This document shows, piece after piece, positions 38,866 to 50,000 of a DNA stretch of 64,000 nucleotides. The DNA is taken from the NCBI RefSeq assembly GCF_001729965.1, contig NZ_JRWK01000004.1, forward strand, positions 97,043 to 161,042, written 5' to 3'. The notes beneath the pieces are model-generated. The model worked only from the letters and a program-made list of their open reading frames with translations, did not search any database and was not told the origin of the DNA. Each line of letters begins with the position of its first letter. Position 1 is the first letter of the stretch. The position numbers and the translations under genes are program-made. This DNA is from Methanosphaera sp. WGK6. GTDB taxonomy: Archaea > Methanobacteriota > Methanobacteria > Methanobacteriales > Methanobacteriaceae.

Positions 38866-40041
38866 ATGAATATAGAAACAGAAATACTAATAATAGGTGG
38901 AGGAATAGCAGGACTATGTGCAGCAAAAGAAGCAACCACCTATCAAGCAAAAGTAATGCTCATTGATAAAAAAGAAAAACTCACCACCCCACAAACAGAA
39001 TACATAACCAAAAAATCACTAAGACAACTAAACATAAAAGCAAACCCTGACTGGATAATCAAAGAAACCAAGGGATTTACACTAAATGTACCAGATAAAA
39101 CAAAAATAGTACTAGATGAAGAAAATGTAGCACTACCAGAACCAGCATACATCGTAAATCTAGATAAACTAACAAGAGATCTTCAAAAAAGTGTAGAAAA
39201 TAATATAACAATAAAACTAGACACCACTGCAACAAAAATATCCAGACAAAAAAATCAAGTACAAGTAACAATAGAAGAAAACGGTACCACAAGTACAATA
39301 ACAACAGACATACTCATCATAGCAGAGGGAACCGAAAACAACCTATCAAAACAAGTAGAACTTGAATATGACAATACACCAGATAAAACCAAAACACTCA
39401 TACAATACGAGATAACAAGTAGTGATGTAAAATCATCTGATATGATAGATATGTACTATGGAAGTTACTCCCCTGGTGGTTATGTATGTGTCATGCCAAA
39501 AGATGAAAATACACAATACATTACAATGGCCACACAAAACAATAAAACTAACAAGACACAACAACACATGGAAGACTTCATAAAAAATCAATTAAAAATA
39601 GATGATTATGAAATAAACAATAAACTAATAAAAGAAATACCAGGAAATGGTGTAAGTAGAGAACGTGTACAAGACAATATTATACTAACAGGAGATGCTG
39701 CAGGATTTATAAATCCATTAACCAATATGAAGATAGATGCAGCAATAGGCTCAGGTACATATGCAGGAATAGTAGCATCAAATCTTGTATTTGATGGAGA
39801 CTACCAAAAGGAATATGTGAATAAATTCACAATGTATACAGATATGCTGATAAATGAGGACTTCACAAGATACAATGAAACAAGAAAATTCCTACAATCA
39901 CTAACAGACGATGATTTAAATATCATGGCCAGAGAATTACAAGAAAACACAATATATGAATCAGATATAGATAATATTATAAGAGCCATGATAGACTACT
40001 GTTCTAAGGCAAGTCTACAACTAAAAACACTATACAGATAA
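38866..40041 (+). CDS. Geranylgeranyl-reductase-family FAD oxidoreductase
   Basis: The 391-residue flavoprotein has the dinucleotide-binding loop IIGGGIAGLCAA (9-20), the GDAAGFINPLTNMKIDAAI flavin motif of the geranylgeranyl reductase family (about 278-296) and a YxSYSPGGYVCVMPK substrate-side strand. Methanogens use such enzymes to saturate the isoprenoid chains of archaeal lipids. The family also contains other flavoproteins, so the substrate is inferred. The gene at 40059 starts 17 bases after its stop, which suggests an operon. Confidence 0.8.
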   Translation: MNIETEILIIGGGIAGLCAAKEATTYQAKVMLIDKKEKLTTPQTEYITKKSLRQLNIKANPDWIIKETKGFTLNVPDKTKIVLDEENVALPEPAYIVNLDKLTRDLQKSVENNITIKLDTTATKISRQKNQVQVTIEENGTTSTITTDILIIAEGTENNLSKQVELEYDNTPDKTKTLIQYEITSSDVKSSDMIDMYYGSYSPGGYVCVMPKDENTQYITMATQNNKTNKTQQHMEDFIKNQLKIDDYEINNKLIKEIPGNGVSRERVQDNIILTGDAAGFINPLTNMKIDAAIGSGTYAGIVASNLVFDGDYQKEYVNKFTMYTDMLINEDFTRYNETRKFLQSLTDDDLNIMARELQENTIYESDIDNIIRAMIDYCSKASLQLKTLYR

Positions 40042-40058
40042 CAAGGGAAATGATTTTC

Positions 40059-40733
40059 ATGGAAGAAGTCACCTACACAATATCAGCTCAAAAAGATGAA
40101 TACTCAGAAAAAATAGTAAAAGTATACACTCTATCAATCGATAAAACAGACATACAACTAATAGACACATATCTAGAACATCCTACAAATACTACATATG
40201 ATAAAAAAATATTACATGAAATTGAAGAGGCTATAGATCAATTCCATGAAAATAAGTGGAATACTATAAAAGAACACATGCTAAACAAGGCATACACGGA
40301 CCTATGGATTGGAGCACCACAAGAAAAATATGCACCATTTCTACAATACACTGCACAATTAACACAAGATAATTCTATTATCAAAGACCAGAGTCTTGAA
40401 AGTATACTAGAAGATCTTCTAAAAGAGAGTCTAAGTACTGATGATACACTTAAACTAGATATACCTAATTTATCATTAGATGAAGTAATAAATAGTAGTA
40501 CTGTTGTTGAAATGGACTATGAATTACCATTTAATGATAATAAACGTTTTATAGATGAAATATATCCACAACTACTCGAAACAGAAGACCTTGAAAAACA
40601 TGATAAAATCCTCTTTGACTATATTGCCCTTGAAAAAAGGGAACATGAAAGAATTATTGAGGAAAATCTTGTAAAGATAAATGAAAAAGAAGGACTTAAT
40701 CTAACACTTGATGACATACTATTAGATAAATAG
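40059..40733 (+). CDS. Hypothetical acidic protein
   Basis: I take the ATG at 40059 (224 residues, MEEVTYTISAQKDEY) because AAGGGAA lies ten bases before it; the ATG at 40050 is too close to that site. The protein is acidic, largely helical and has no membrane segment or cysteine motif. Its end (KINEKEGLNLTLDDILLDK) is a charged helix. It follows the flavoprotein and precedes the paired operator of ATPase paralog 3. No family recognised. Confidence 0.55.
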   Translation: MEEVTYTISAQKDEYSEKIVKVYTLSIDKTDIQLIDTYLEHPTNTTYDKKILHEIEEAIDQFHENKWNTIKEHMLNKAYTDLWIGAPQEKYAPFLQYTAQLTQDNSIIKDQSLESILEDLLKESLSTDDTLKLDIPNLSLDEVINSSTVVEMDYELPFNDNKRFIDEIYPQLLETEDLEKHDKILFDYIALEKREHERIIEENLVKINEKEGLNLTLDDILLDK

Positions 40734-40736
40734 GTT

Positions 40737-40832
40737 GAACTAGTTTACATAAAATAAACTAGTTTATATAAATGAACCTCAATTAGATATAAAATACATT
40801 GAACCAGTTTACTATAATTAAACTAGTATAAC
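40737..40832. promoter_or_regulatory. Paired operator upstream of ATPase paralog 3
   Basis: Two 31-base imperfect copies start at 40737 and 40801, 64 bases apart. Each contains two AACTAGTTTA-like elements 18 bases apart; one is the perfect palindrome TAAACTAGTTTA (40755-40766). The copies end 122 and 59 bases before the ATG at 40891, matching the spacing seen before paralog 1 (16158-16240) although the sequence is unrelated. Confidence 0.6.
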
Positions 40833-40890
40833 TATATATCACTAAAATAATAAAAATACTACATAATAAATAAAAGGAATTTTTGAGAAA

Positions 40891-42072
40891 ATGATGCCCA
40901 CAAGTGTACCCAAAAACATAGACAAATACTTCTACAATAGAAAAAAGGATATAAAACGAATATCACTCCAAATAAACAGTATCTACGAAGATTTATCCAA
41001 CCAAATACTTATCACAGGAACAAGAGGAGTTGGAAAAACATTTCTACTTAAAAAAATACTAAAAGACCAGCCAGACGACATACTAACAATATACATAGAC
41101 CTATCAAGAATATACGGAGAAAATCAAGGAAAAATAAGTGAAGAAGAAGTACTAAAAGAACTACTAAGTAGTATAGAAGCAAAGATAAATGAAGATAAAA
41201 CACAACCCCAAAAAATAGAACAAACAATTAAAAACAAGCTAAATACTCTAAAACTAAAAAATTATGACTTTAAAGATGCAACAACAATACTAAACATACC
41301 ACTACCCGAAATCAGAGACAACTACCAAGAATTAAGTAAATTTGTAATGGAACTACCTCAAAGTATTGTTGATTCAACAGAAGATATAAAAGGTTTTATT
41401 ATAGTTATGGATGAATTCCAATTACTAAAAAATTTATCCAATCCTGAGGCATTCTTCTGGTTAATTAGGAGTTTTGTTCAAGAACAATCAAATGTAAGCT
41501 ATATTTTCACAGGTTCTGTATCTAAAACTGCTGAAGTAATAGAAATGTTAAATGGGCAAACTGGTGCATTTGGTGGACGAATGATTCAAATACATATAGA
41601 TCCATTTACAAAAGAAGAAACCTTGAATTACATAAATGATAAATCAGATAATATTAGATTTACTAGTGATGGATTTGAACGCTTCTATAAGTGTACCCGT
41701 GGAATACCTGCATATATTAATACATTTTGTAATATATTAAATCCTGGAGAAGAATATGATAGTGATATGATTAAGGAAAGCTTCTTGCTTCAAATGGATC
41801 AAATTGTGGTTATGTGGTTATATGTGTGGGGTACTCTTAATAAGTCAGAAAAGCATATAGTTAAAATTCTTGTAGATGAAGACAAATTAACATGGAATGA
41901 ATTACTAGATGCATCAGGTTATTCTAAGGCTACATTAACTAAGTATATTGATTCATTGAATAATAAGGGTATACTTGATTATGGTTTTGATAAAAAGTAT
42001 ACTATAAATGATATTATGTTAAAAACTTGGCTTAGAAATAAGAAGGAAGTTGAGGGACAATACCCATTATAA
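40891..42072 (+). CDS. Archaeal AAA ATPase with C-terminal winged helix (paralog 3 of 3)
   Basis: The 393-residue protein has Walker A GTRGVGKT (43-50), Walker B FIIVMDEFQ, sensor YIFTGSVS, the GQTGAFGGR loop and the winged helix NELLDASGYSKATLTKYIDS followed by INDIMLKTWLRN. It is the most divergent of the three paralogs, with an N-terminus lacking the AWGTD start. It follows a strong paired operator and precedes the convergent VapBC pair. Function beyond ATP-dependent DNA or protein switching is unknown. Confidence 0.82.
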   Translation: MMPTSVPKNIDKYFYNRKKDIKRISLQINSIYEDLSNQILITGTRGVGKTFLLKKILKDQPDDILTIYIDLSRIYGENQGKISEEEVLKELLSSIEAKINEDKTQPQKIEQTIKNKLNTLKLKNYDFKDATTILNIPLPEIRDNYQELSKFVMELPQSIVDSTEDIKGFIIVMDEFQLLKNLSNPEAFFWLIRSFVQEQSNVSYIFTGSVSKTAEVIEMLNGQTGAFGGRMIQIHIDPFTKEETLNYINDKSDNIRFTSDGFERFYKCTRGIPAYINTFCNILNPGEEYDSDMIKESFLLQMDQIVVMWLYVWGTLNKSEKHIVKILVDEDKLTWNELLDASGYSKATLTKYIDSLNNKGILDYGFDKKYTINDIMLKTWLRNKKEVEGQYPL

Positions 42073-42178
42073 TTAACTAGAAAAAGAGAATATGAATAAT
42101 TGAAAAATTAATATTATAGTTTATTATATGAATTTATTTATGTATTTTTATTACATCTATGTGTAAAAATAAAACTAA

Positions 42179-42586
42179 TTAATTAATTAACTCAATTTCA
42201 TTAACTCTTTTAAATTCTTTATCATATGAAACTAAATAAGGAATATCATATATCTTCATAAGTTCTAATCTAGAACAATCTACAAAACTTAATTTATTTT
42301 TATAAAAACTATAATAATTTATTACATTATTATTGAAATTATTTTCTTTATATTCATTTAAAATTATACATAATTCAACTAATAAATTATAAGTATCAAT
42401 TGCTACATTTGTATTAATTATATTACCCACTACAGTAATAACTTCATTTATAATTAAATTAGAAATATAAATTTCATTTTCTTGAAGAATTTTAGTTTTA
42501 ACTAATTCTTTAGCTTTTTCATGTAAATCATCATTTTCATTAACTAAAGCAATGATAAATGAAGAATCTAAAAAAATTTTATTCAT
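42179..42586 (-). CDS. vapC: VapC-like PIN-domain toxin
   Basis: The 135-residue protein has the four acidic PIN residues: D7 (IFLDSSFII), E48 (LIINEVITV), D103 (LSFVDCSRLE) and D122 (LVSYDKEF). PIN toxins are Mg-dependent RNases that cut tRNA or rRNA. The start overlaps the antitoxin gene by four bases, the classic translational coupling of VapBC. Length is normal, so the pair looks active. Confidence 0.85.
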   Translation of the reverse strand: MNKIFLDSSFIIALVNENDDLHEKAKELVKTKILQENEIYISNLIINEVITVVGNIINTNVAIDTYNLLVELCIILNEYKENNFNNNVINYYSFYKNKLSFVDCSRLELMKIYDIPYLVSYDKEFKRVNEIELIN

Positions 42587-42786
42587 TTATATAACTCCTT
42601 TTTAAGCTTTACAGCATTAGTTTTATTCATAGATTTTCCTAATCCGATTAAATTTTCAAATGTGGGTTTTTTATCCTTAATTTTAACTTGAAGTTCACCA
42701 GATTCATTTTTACCCCATTCAATATAACTATCTTCAGTTATATTAAATTCTTTTCGAATTTTTTTTTGGAATAGCTGTTTGTCCAT
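42583..42786 (-). CDS. vapB: VapB-like antitoxin
   Basis: The 67-residue protein lies directly upstream of the PIN toxin and overlaps it by four bases. It has a C-terminal part rich in Lys (VKLKKELYK) that would pair with the toxin, and a middle segment (KKPTFENLIGLGKS) resembling the toxin-neutralising helix of VapB proteins. The N-terminal DNA-binding type is not clear. Role inferred from position. Confidence 0.7.
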   Translation of the reverse strand: MDKQLFQKKIRKEFNITEDSYIEWGKNESGELQVKIKDKKPTFENLIGLGKSMNKTNAVKLKKELYK

Positions 42787-43300
42787 TAGAATATATTTTA
42801 GTTGTAGCTATTACAATCATACAATTCACCCCAATATAATTTAATAATAATAATATTTATTTATCTGTAATATACATAATTATCTGTTAAAAAATATACT
42901 GTCTGTTAAAATAGATTTTAACCATGAATATATATTTCATAATCATATAATTTTTTTATAAAACATACAATTATCGTTTATTAGAACTATATTTATAAAC
43001 ATGTTAAATTATTGTTTTTCATGTAGTTGATGTATATGAATTTGTTTCATTTTTGTATTCTTTAAATGTTTAGCGTTCGATACTTAAAAAAATATGTTTT
43101 TTCTTAAATCTTTATATATTAGTTATTCCATATTATTATTTAAGTTTAGATTTTTTAACCTAGATAAAGTTGTTATTTTTTTTTAGAAAGTTTTTTTTAA
43201 AATGTTTTTTATGTGTAGGATGTGGATGTTTTTTCAAGTTATGAAAAATTTAGGTATAACTAAACTTATAAGGAGAGATAACTTTGGAGAACACAAGAAA
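42787..43300. other. Long leader and promoter region of the ABC exporter
   Basis: Holds the vapB promoter on the left. TTTATATA at 43111-43118 is a good TATA box, giving a start near 43140 and a leader of about 160 bases before the exporter ATG at 43301. Just before the gene, TTAGGTATAACTAA (43250-43263) resembles half of a DtxR-family iron-regulator site. No RNA gene or ORF seen. Confidence 0.4.
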
Positions 43301-45070
43301 ATGACAAACACATTAAGTCAACTACTAAAATATTCAGGAAAAAAGAAATACCTAACAATACTAGGCTGCACATTATCAGGAATATCAGCAATACTCACAC
43401 TAACACCAATCATATACATATCAACAATTATAACAATACTATTAACACAAACTAATCCACCAACACAAGAACTATACTCTAATGCAATAACAGCACTAAT
43501 ACTCATGATAACTGGAATGATTATATACTTCATAGGATTAATGTGCACACACTACTCAGCATTTGAAAATGAGAAAAACATGAAAGACGCTCTAGTAAAA
43601 CACGTGCTAAACCTACCACTAGGCTACTTTGACACCCATACAAGTGGATATCTACGAAAAAACATAGAACTAAGCTCATCACAAACAGAAGCACTACTAG
43701 CACACCTACTACCAGACGCTATAGGTGCAATAATTACAACAATAACATTCATAGTATTCATATTCTACTTTAACTGGAAACTTGGAATCATATGCATAAT
43801 ACCAATAATAATAAGTCTAATAGCACTAGCACGTATGTTTACAAACAACTCTGCAGAATTCATGACAAAATACCATGAATGCCTAGAAAACATGAACAGT
43901 GAATCAATAGAATACCTTAGAGGAATACCAGTAACCAAAACATTTCAACAATCAATATACTCATTTAAAAACTTCTATAACTCAATAACAATGTATGGAA
44001 CATTCGTAAAAAAATACACATTCAGCATGCAAATACCAATGACAGAATACACTCTTGCAACAAATGGATTTTTCATACTACTAATACCCGTAGCAATAAT
44101 ATTTATGACAAACCCCGTAGATATGACACTAATAGCCAATCTCATATTTTATATAATGCTCACACCAATAACAGGTGTGATGATAATGAGAATAATGACA
44201 ATATCCGAGGCATATATGCTAGCAAAACAAGCACTAACTAAAATAGATGAAATAACAACACAAAAAACACTACCACAACCAATAAATCCAAAAACAACAG
44301 ATAAACATAACATAACACTAGATAATGTAACATTCAAGTATAAAGGAAATCATGAAAACACACTAGAAAATATTAACCTAGAAATAAAAGAAAAAGAAAC
44401 AATAGCATTAGTAGGACCATCAGGTGGAGGAAAAACAACACTAGCACAACTAATACCCCGATTTTATGATACAAGTAACGGTTCAATCAAAATAGGCAAT
44501 ATAAACATAAAAGACTTATCCCAAGAAGACCTAAACAATAAGATAGCATTTGTATTCCAAAACCACCAACTACTACAAGACACAATATACAACAACATAA
44601 CAATGAACAAAAAAACAAGCAAAGACAAAATAATAGAAATAATAGAAAAAGCCAAATGCACAGAAATAATAGAAAAACTACCCAATGGCCTAGATACAAT
44701 AATAGAAAAAGACGGATTATATCTATCAGGAGGCGAAAAACAACGAATAATACTAGCACGAGCACTACTTAAAGATGCACCAATAATCATACTAGATGAA
44801 GCAACAGCATTCACAGACCCAGAAAACGAAGTAGAAATACAAGAAGCACTAGAAGAAATAACACAAAACAAAACAGTACTAATAATAGCACACAGACTAT
44901 CCACAATAAGAAATGTTGATCGTATAATAGTAATAGATGAAGGACATATAAAAGAAGAGGGAACACACGAAGAACTACTAGAAAAAGAAGGACTATACAA
45001 TACAATGTGGCAAGAATACAATAAATCAGTAGAATGGAAAATAAACAACAAAGGTGATATAACATGCTAA
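43301..45070 (+). CDS. ABC exporter half-transporter A (permease-ATPase fusion)
   Basis: I place the start at ATG 43301 (589 residues, MTNTLSQLLKYSGKKKY); an earlier ATG at 43202 would add a 33-residue tail with no ribosome site. The N-terminal half has six membrane helices; the C-terminal half has Walker A GPSGGGKTT (about 371), signature LSGGEKQRI (about 474), Walker B IIILDEAT and an odd D-loop AFTDPENE. This D-loop and the pairing with half B resemble heterodimeric IrtAB/YbtPQ-type transporters. Its stop overlaps the ATG of half B. Confidence 0.88.
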   Translation: MTNTLSQLLKYSGKKKYLTILGCTLSGISAILTLTPIIYISTIITILLTQTNPPTQELYSNAITALILMITGMIIYFIGLMCTHYSAFENEKNMKDALVKHVLNLPLGYFDTHTSGYLRKNIELSSSQTEALLAHLLPDAIGAIITTITFIVFIFYFNWKLGIICIIPIIISLIALARMFTNNSAEFMTKYHECLENMNSESIEYLRGIPVTKTFQQSIYSFKNFYNSITMYGTFVKKYTFSMQIPMTEYTLATNGFFILLIPVAIIFMTNPVDMTLIANLIFYIMLTPITGVMIMRIMTISEAYMLAKQALTKIDEITTQKTLPQPINPKTTDKHNITLDNVTFKYKGNHENTLENINLEIKEKETIALVGPSGGGKTTLAQLIPRFYDTSNGSIKIGNINIKDLSQEDLNNKIAFVFQNHQLLQDTIYNNITMNKKTSKDKIIEIIEKAKCTEIIEKLPNGLDTIIEKDGLYLSGGEKQRIILARALLKDAPIIILDEATAFTDPENEVEIQEALEEITQNKTVLIIAHRLSTIRNVDRIIVIDEGHIKEEGTHEELLEKEGLYNTMWQEYNKSVEWKINNKGDITC

Positions 45071-46794
45071 CCAACTACCTATCAGAGAAATTCCTACTAA
45101 CAAAAACATCAACTAAAAACCTGATAAAAGGAATACTATGGAGTCTGCTACATGACATGACACTAATAATACCAATGATACTATACATGACACTACTATA
45201 CCTACTAATACAACAACATATAACACCAACACTACACATATACATCATACCCATAATAGTAGTATCAATACTTATCACATACACATACTACAAACAATAC
45301 TACTATGTATACAACACAACATATGACTCAAGTATAGAACGAAGAATAACATTAGCCGAAAACATACGACTACTACCACTATCATTCTTTGAAAAAAAAG
45401 ACCTATCAGATCTTAGTGCAACAATAATGAATGACTGCACAGACCTAGAACACGTATTCTCACATGCAATACCACAACTAAGTGGATCAATAATATTAAT
45501 AATACTAATAACCATAGGAATGCTCATATACAACCCAATACTAACAATATCACTACTATGGGTAGTACCAGTATCATTTGCAGGACTATACTTGTCTAAG
45601 AAAATACAAGAAAAAAATGGGACAAAAGTAGTTAAAGCCTCAAGAAAAGTATCCAATACAATACAAGATGGACTAGACTCTATAAGAGAAATACAATCAT
45701 ATAACTACACACAAACATACTACCAGAAAATAAGAAAAGAAACACAAGAACTAAAAAACACCCACATAAAAACAGAACTAGTAAGTGGAAGCTTTGTAAC
45801 ACTAAGCCAGATGATACTAAAACTAGGTGTAATAACACTACTAATAACTGCAATAAGCCTATACACCAGAAATGAAGTAAACATATACACACTAATAATA
45901 TTTGTAATTGCTGCAACAAACATATTTTCACCACTAGAAATAGCACTTACCTTCGTAGCAGAAATATTCCTAGCAGACACCAAAATAAGTAGAATGAAAG
46001 AAATAGAAGAACAAATAGAACCCATAAAAAAAGAAACATACCACCTAGATAACTATGAAATAAAATTCCACAACGTAAACTTCGCATATGATAACAAACA
46101 AGTACTCAAAAACATAACATTCACAGCAAAACAAAACCAGATAACAGCACTCATTGGACCATCAGGAAGTGGAAAATCAACAATAAGTAAACTAGCAGCA
46201 AAGCTCCTAAGTCCAACAAGTGGAGTTATAACCCTTGGAAAAACAGATATAAACACTATAAACACCGAGAAAATACTGGAAAACTACAGCATAGTATTCC
46301 AGGACGTAATACTATTTAACAACACAATAAAAGAAAACATACGTATTGGTCGAAAAGATGCAAGTGATGAAGAAATATACCAGGCAGCACATGATGCTAA
46401 CTGCATAGAATTCATAGAAAAACTACCCGAAGGCTATGAAACAAATATTGGAGAAAACGGTGTACTACTCTCAGGAGGTGAAAGACAAAGAATAGCAATA
46501 GCCAGAGCACTACTTAAAGATGCACCAATAGTCATACTAGATGAAGCAACAAGTTCACTTGACGTTGAAAATGAAACAAAAATACAAGAAGCATTAAACA
46601 AACTCCTAAAAAACAAGACAGTAATCATCATAGCACACCGTATGAGAACAATACAAAATGCAGATAAACTAGTAGTAATAGATAAAGGACAAATCATAGA
46701 AGAAGGAAATCCCAGAGAATTATACGCCAAAAATGGACTATTTACACGTATGGTAGATATACAAGCTAAGACAAATACATGGACAATAAAATAA
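45064..46794 (+). CDS. ABC exporter half-transporter B (permease-ATPase fusion)
   Basis: The 576-residue partner has six helices followed by Walker A GPSGSGKST (about 365), Q-loop VFQD, signature LSGGERQRI (about 468), Walker B IVILDEATSSLD and the switch histidine in IIAHRM. All catalytic elements are canonical, in contrast to the unusual D-loop of half A, so this partner may carry most of the ATPase activity. It overlaps half A by seven bases (ATGCTAA) and is surely co-transcribed and assembled with it in the cytoplasmic membrane. Substrate unknown. Confidence 0.9.
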   Translation: MLTNYLSEKFLLTKTSTKNLIKGILWSLLHDMTLIIPMILYMTLLYLLIQQHITPTLHIYIIPIIVVSILITYTYYKQYYYVYNTTYDSSIERRITLAENIRLLPLSFFEKKDLSDLSATIMNDCTDLEHVFSHAIPQLSGSIILIILITIGMLIYNPILTISLLWVVPVSFAGLYLSKKIQEKNGTKVVKASRKVSNTIQDGLDSIREIQSYNYTQTYYQKIRKETQELKNTHIKTELVSGSFVTLSQMILKLGVITLLITAISLYTRNEVNIYTLIIFVIAATNIFSPLEIALTFVAEIFLADTKISRMKEIEEQIEPIKKETYHLDNYEIKFHNVNFAYDNKQVLKNITFTAKQNQITALIGPSGSGKSTISKLAAKLLSPTSGVITLGKTDINTINTEKILENYSIVFQDVILFNNTIKENIRIGRKDASDEEIYQAAHDANCIEFIEKLPEGYETNIGENGVLLSGGERQRIAIARALLKDAPIVILDEATSSLDVENETKIQEALNKLLKNKTVIIIAHRMRTIQNADKLVVIDKGQIIEEGNPRELYAKNGLFTRMVDIQAKTNTWTIK

Positions 46795-47081
46795 AACAAA
46801 TTACAACTCCCCCCCCTCTTAATCTATTATTTTTTATAAAAATCCATTAAATACCACTGAAATATACTTTTTATTAGAAAAATATACTCTTAAACTAAAT
46901 TTTTAAAAATAAACTTAATAATAACAAACATTAATATACTGTAATTATATAATATAATATATTAATATGTACTTTAATAAATATAAAAAAAGATTAAGTT
47001 ATTAAATAATATATAAAATAATTTAAAATAAGTGAAAAAGAGTATATGTTAATTTTATAAAAAAAATTAGAAGGAAACGAT

Positions 47082-50000
47082 ATGAACAAGAATATTAAAA
47101 AAGTATTCTTATTAACTACACTCGTATTCCTACTTGTAGGATTATCAGCACTCAGTGCAGCTGAAACAACTGATGATAATACAGTATCAGCAGATACAAG
47201 TATTCAAACTACAAGTAACACAGTAGATAATACTGTAAGTACAAATGTAGATAATACTAATACTAAATCCTTAAAGACAAGTAATAGTTACTCAATTGAT
47301 AGTAGTAATTATGCAACATACTTCAATAGAAGTGGATTTATTGGTGGAATCGATGATGGAGATGTTATAGACATAACAAGTGATATCACACCAGCAAATG
47401 GAACAACATGGACTATTGATAAAGCAGTAACCATAAACGGTAATGGTCATACAATTAACCTAAATACTACTTCAGGTAGTTACTATGGTAATGAAACTGG
47501 AGCAGCATTTATAATTGTTGATACAGGATCAAATACTAATATAACTGATATTACTTTCTATAATTCACAAATTATATTAAATAATACAAACCATGTTACT
47601 ATAAGTGATTCTGAAATCACTGTATCTAATCAAAGAGTAGGTCAAGGTATAGGTATATTATCTATCCGTGAAGGTTCAACATTTGTAACAGTTGAAAATT
47701 GTGTATTCACCACAACAAACAATGGTGGAAGTAGTACATTAGTACTTGCTGGAGCAAACTACACTAATATAAACAATAACACAATAACTGGAACAGGTAC
47801 TGTTGGAAATTTAGTATATTTAACAACATACAATATACACAACATATCTACTAATGATATCCATGCAAACTCACACAACAATATTACAAACAATGTAATA
47901 ACAGGACCATCAGGATCTAGTATATCCAATGGAATAACCATAACTGGTCATGATAACTTAATTGAAAACAACACTATAAGTGGTTCAAGTCAATCAATGA
48001 CAACACAATGGATGAGTACTACTAATACTGATGTTGGAGATTACAGTGACAGATACTATGGAAACACCTACAATAACAACATTGCAAGTGGATCTGTAAC
48101 AGTATCACAAAACAGTACAGTAGAAAACAACACCATAAGTGGAAAATTAACATTACAAAAAAATGCAACCGCATCCCACAACACAGCAGGATCAGTAACC
48201 TTAAACAACAACACAATTCTCGAAGAAAACATAGTAAACGGTGCAGTAACAGTAAGTTCATCAAATGTATTAATTAATAGAAACAATATTACTGGAATAA
48301 TTACAGTGACAAATAATAAAAATAACGTAACTGTAACTAATAATATAGGTTCTGGTATATTTGTCCCTGAAACTTCTACAGTCACAGATATTAATAATTC
48401 ATGGAGTAGTAGTAGTAGTACAGATAATTCTAAATCATTGAAAAGTGATGTGGAAGTTATAGTTATTTCAACTTCAACATTCATGGACCTTTTCTATTCT
48501 GATGATGAGGGATATTATTATCTAAACCAGATGTATAGAAATAAAATTATAAAAATTGGCCATTTAACTGAGGAGTATAGAGAGTATTTAAGAGGAGCAT
48601 CACTCACTTCTTACCTTAGTAATTGTACTATAATAAGTGAAGATCCTATTAGTAATATGGGAATGAAATTACAAGCACAATCTCACTTAGTTAATACAAC
48701 AATATACTATAGTGAATATAGTCATGTTTACTCTCGATGTTTACTTGTAACAGAAAACAGTACTATAGAAAATTGTACTATTATATTTGAAAATAATTAT
48801 GGAACTGCTGGTAGAGCAATAGCTTCATTAATTTTATTTGATAGAACAGGTAACAACGTTTATTCAAATTATCCTGCAGGTACAATTATTAACTCTACAA
48901 TTATTGTTAATATGACTACTAGTAATATTGACTGGAGTAATGGAAAAAGTACACCTGATATGGTACCTATAAACATAAACTTTAGAAACAGTAGTATTAT
49001 TAATTCAACTATTAATATAACTATCGAAGATACAAAAGAAGGAGATTTATATCCATCCTGTTATGGTATAAGTGTTAAATCAGATAATAACACAATTACA
49101 GGTAACAATATTATCATTAACAATGTAGCTGGTAGTGGATGGTTATATGGAGTGTATTTAAATTCATCTAATAATATTGTAAGTAACAATAATTTAACAA
49201 TTAAAGGTACAAATTACACTAATGCTATTTACTTTGACTCCACAGATTACTCAAATAACATTATAAGTAACAATGTTCTTAATTTAAGTGTTGGAACTGC
49301 AGGTTATGGTGAAGGTACCACTAATGAAAATGTTGGATATGGAATAGTATTCACAGATCGTGCATACATGGGTGGAACATACACTGAAGGTACAGGAAAT
49401 GTTATAAACAACTCAGTAATAAACAATACAATATATGGTACTGGTTACAGTATATATGGTATTGAACAATTTGGTGGAGATTACACTACAATTGCAAACA
49501 ATACAATACTCTTAAATGCAACCACACCAACAGGTATTGGAGTTATTGGAGTTAAAACAAACATTACTGGAAACACAATCACAGTAAATGGTAAAGATAA
49601 TAATACTTACTCAACAGCAGATTACATTAAAGGACAAACCACAGGTATATACACATACCGTGGAAATGATAATTCAATAACAGAAAACACAATAACCAGT
49701 AAAAACAATGCAGGAATAATCATTCAAGAAAATAAAAATACAATTGCATCATATAACACAGTAAAATCATTAAATAACACATATGCAGCAGAAATACGCG
49801 GTGGATCTGAAAATAATGTTACATTCAATACATTAGTTGCAAAAGAATTATTTGGTGATAACTCTGTAAGCGACAGTGGAAGTAATGATGTAGTAATTAA
49901 TAACTCAGGACTTCCTAAAGTTAACACTACAATCACAATAACTCCTGTAACTGGTCTTATTGGAGATATTGTTAACCTTGAAGCAACTGTTAAAGGTCAA

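Noticed and set aside
43202..43300. N-terminal extension of ABC half A from ATG 43202
   Set aside because: It lacks a ribosome site and the added residues do not look like a transporter N-terminus; the ATG at 43301 fits the family.
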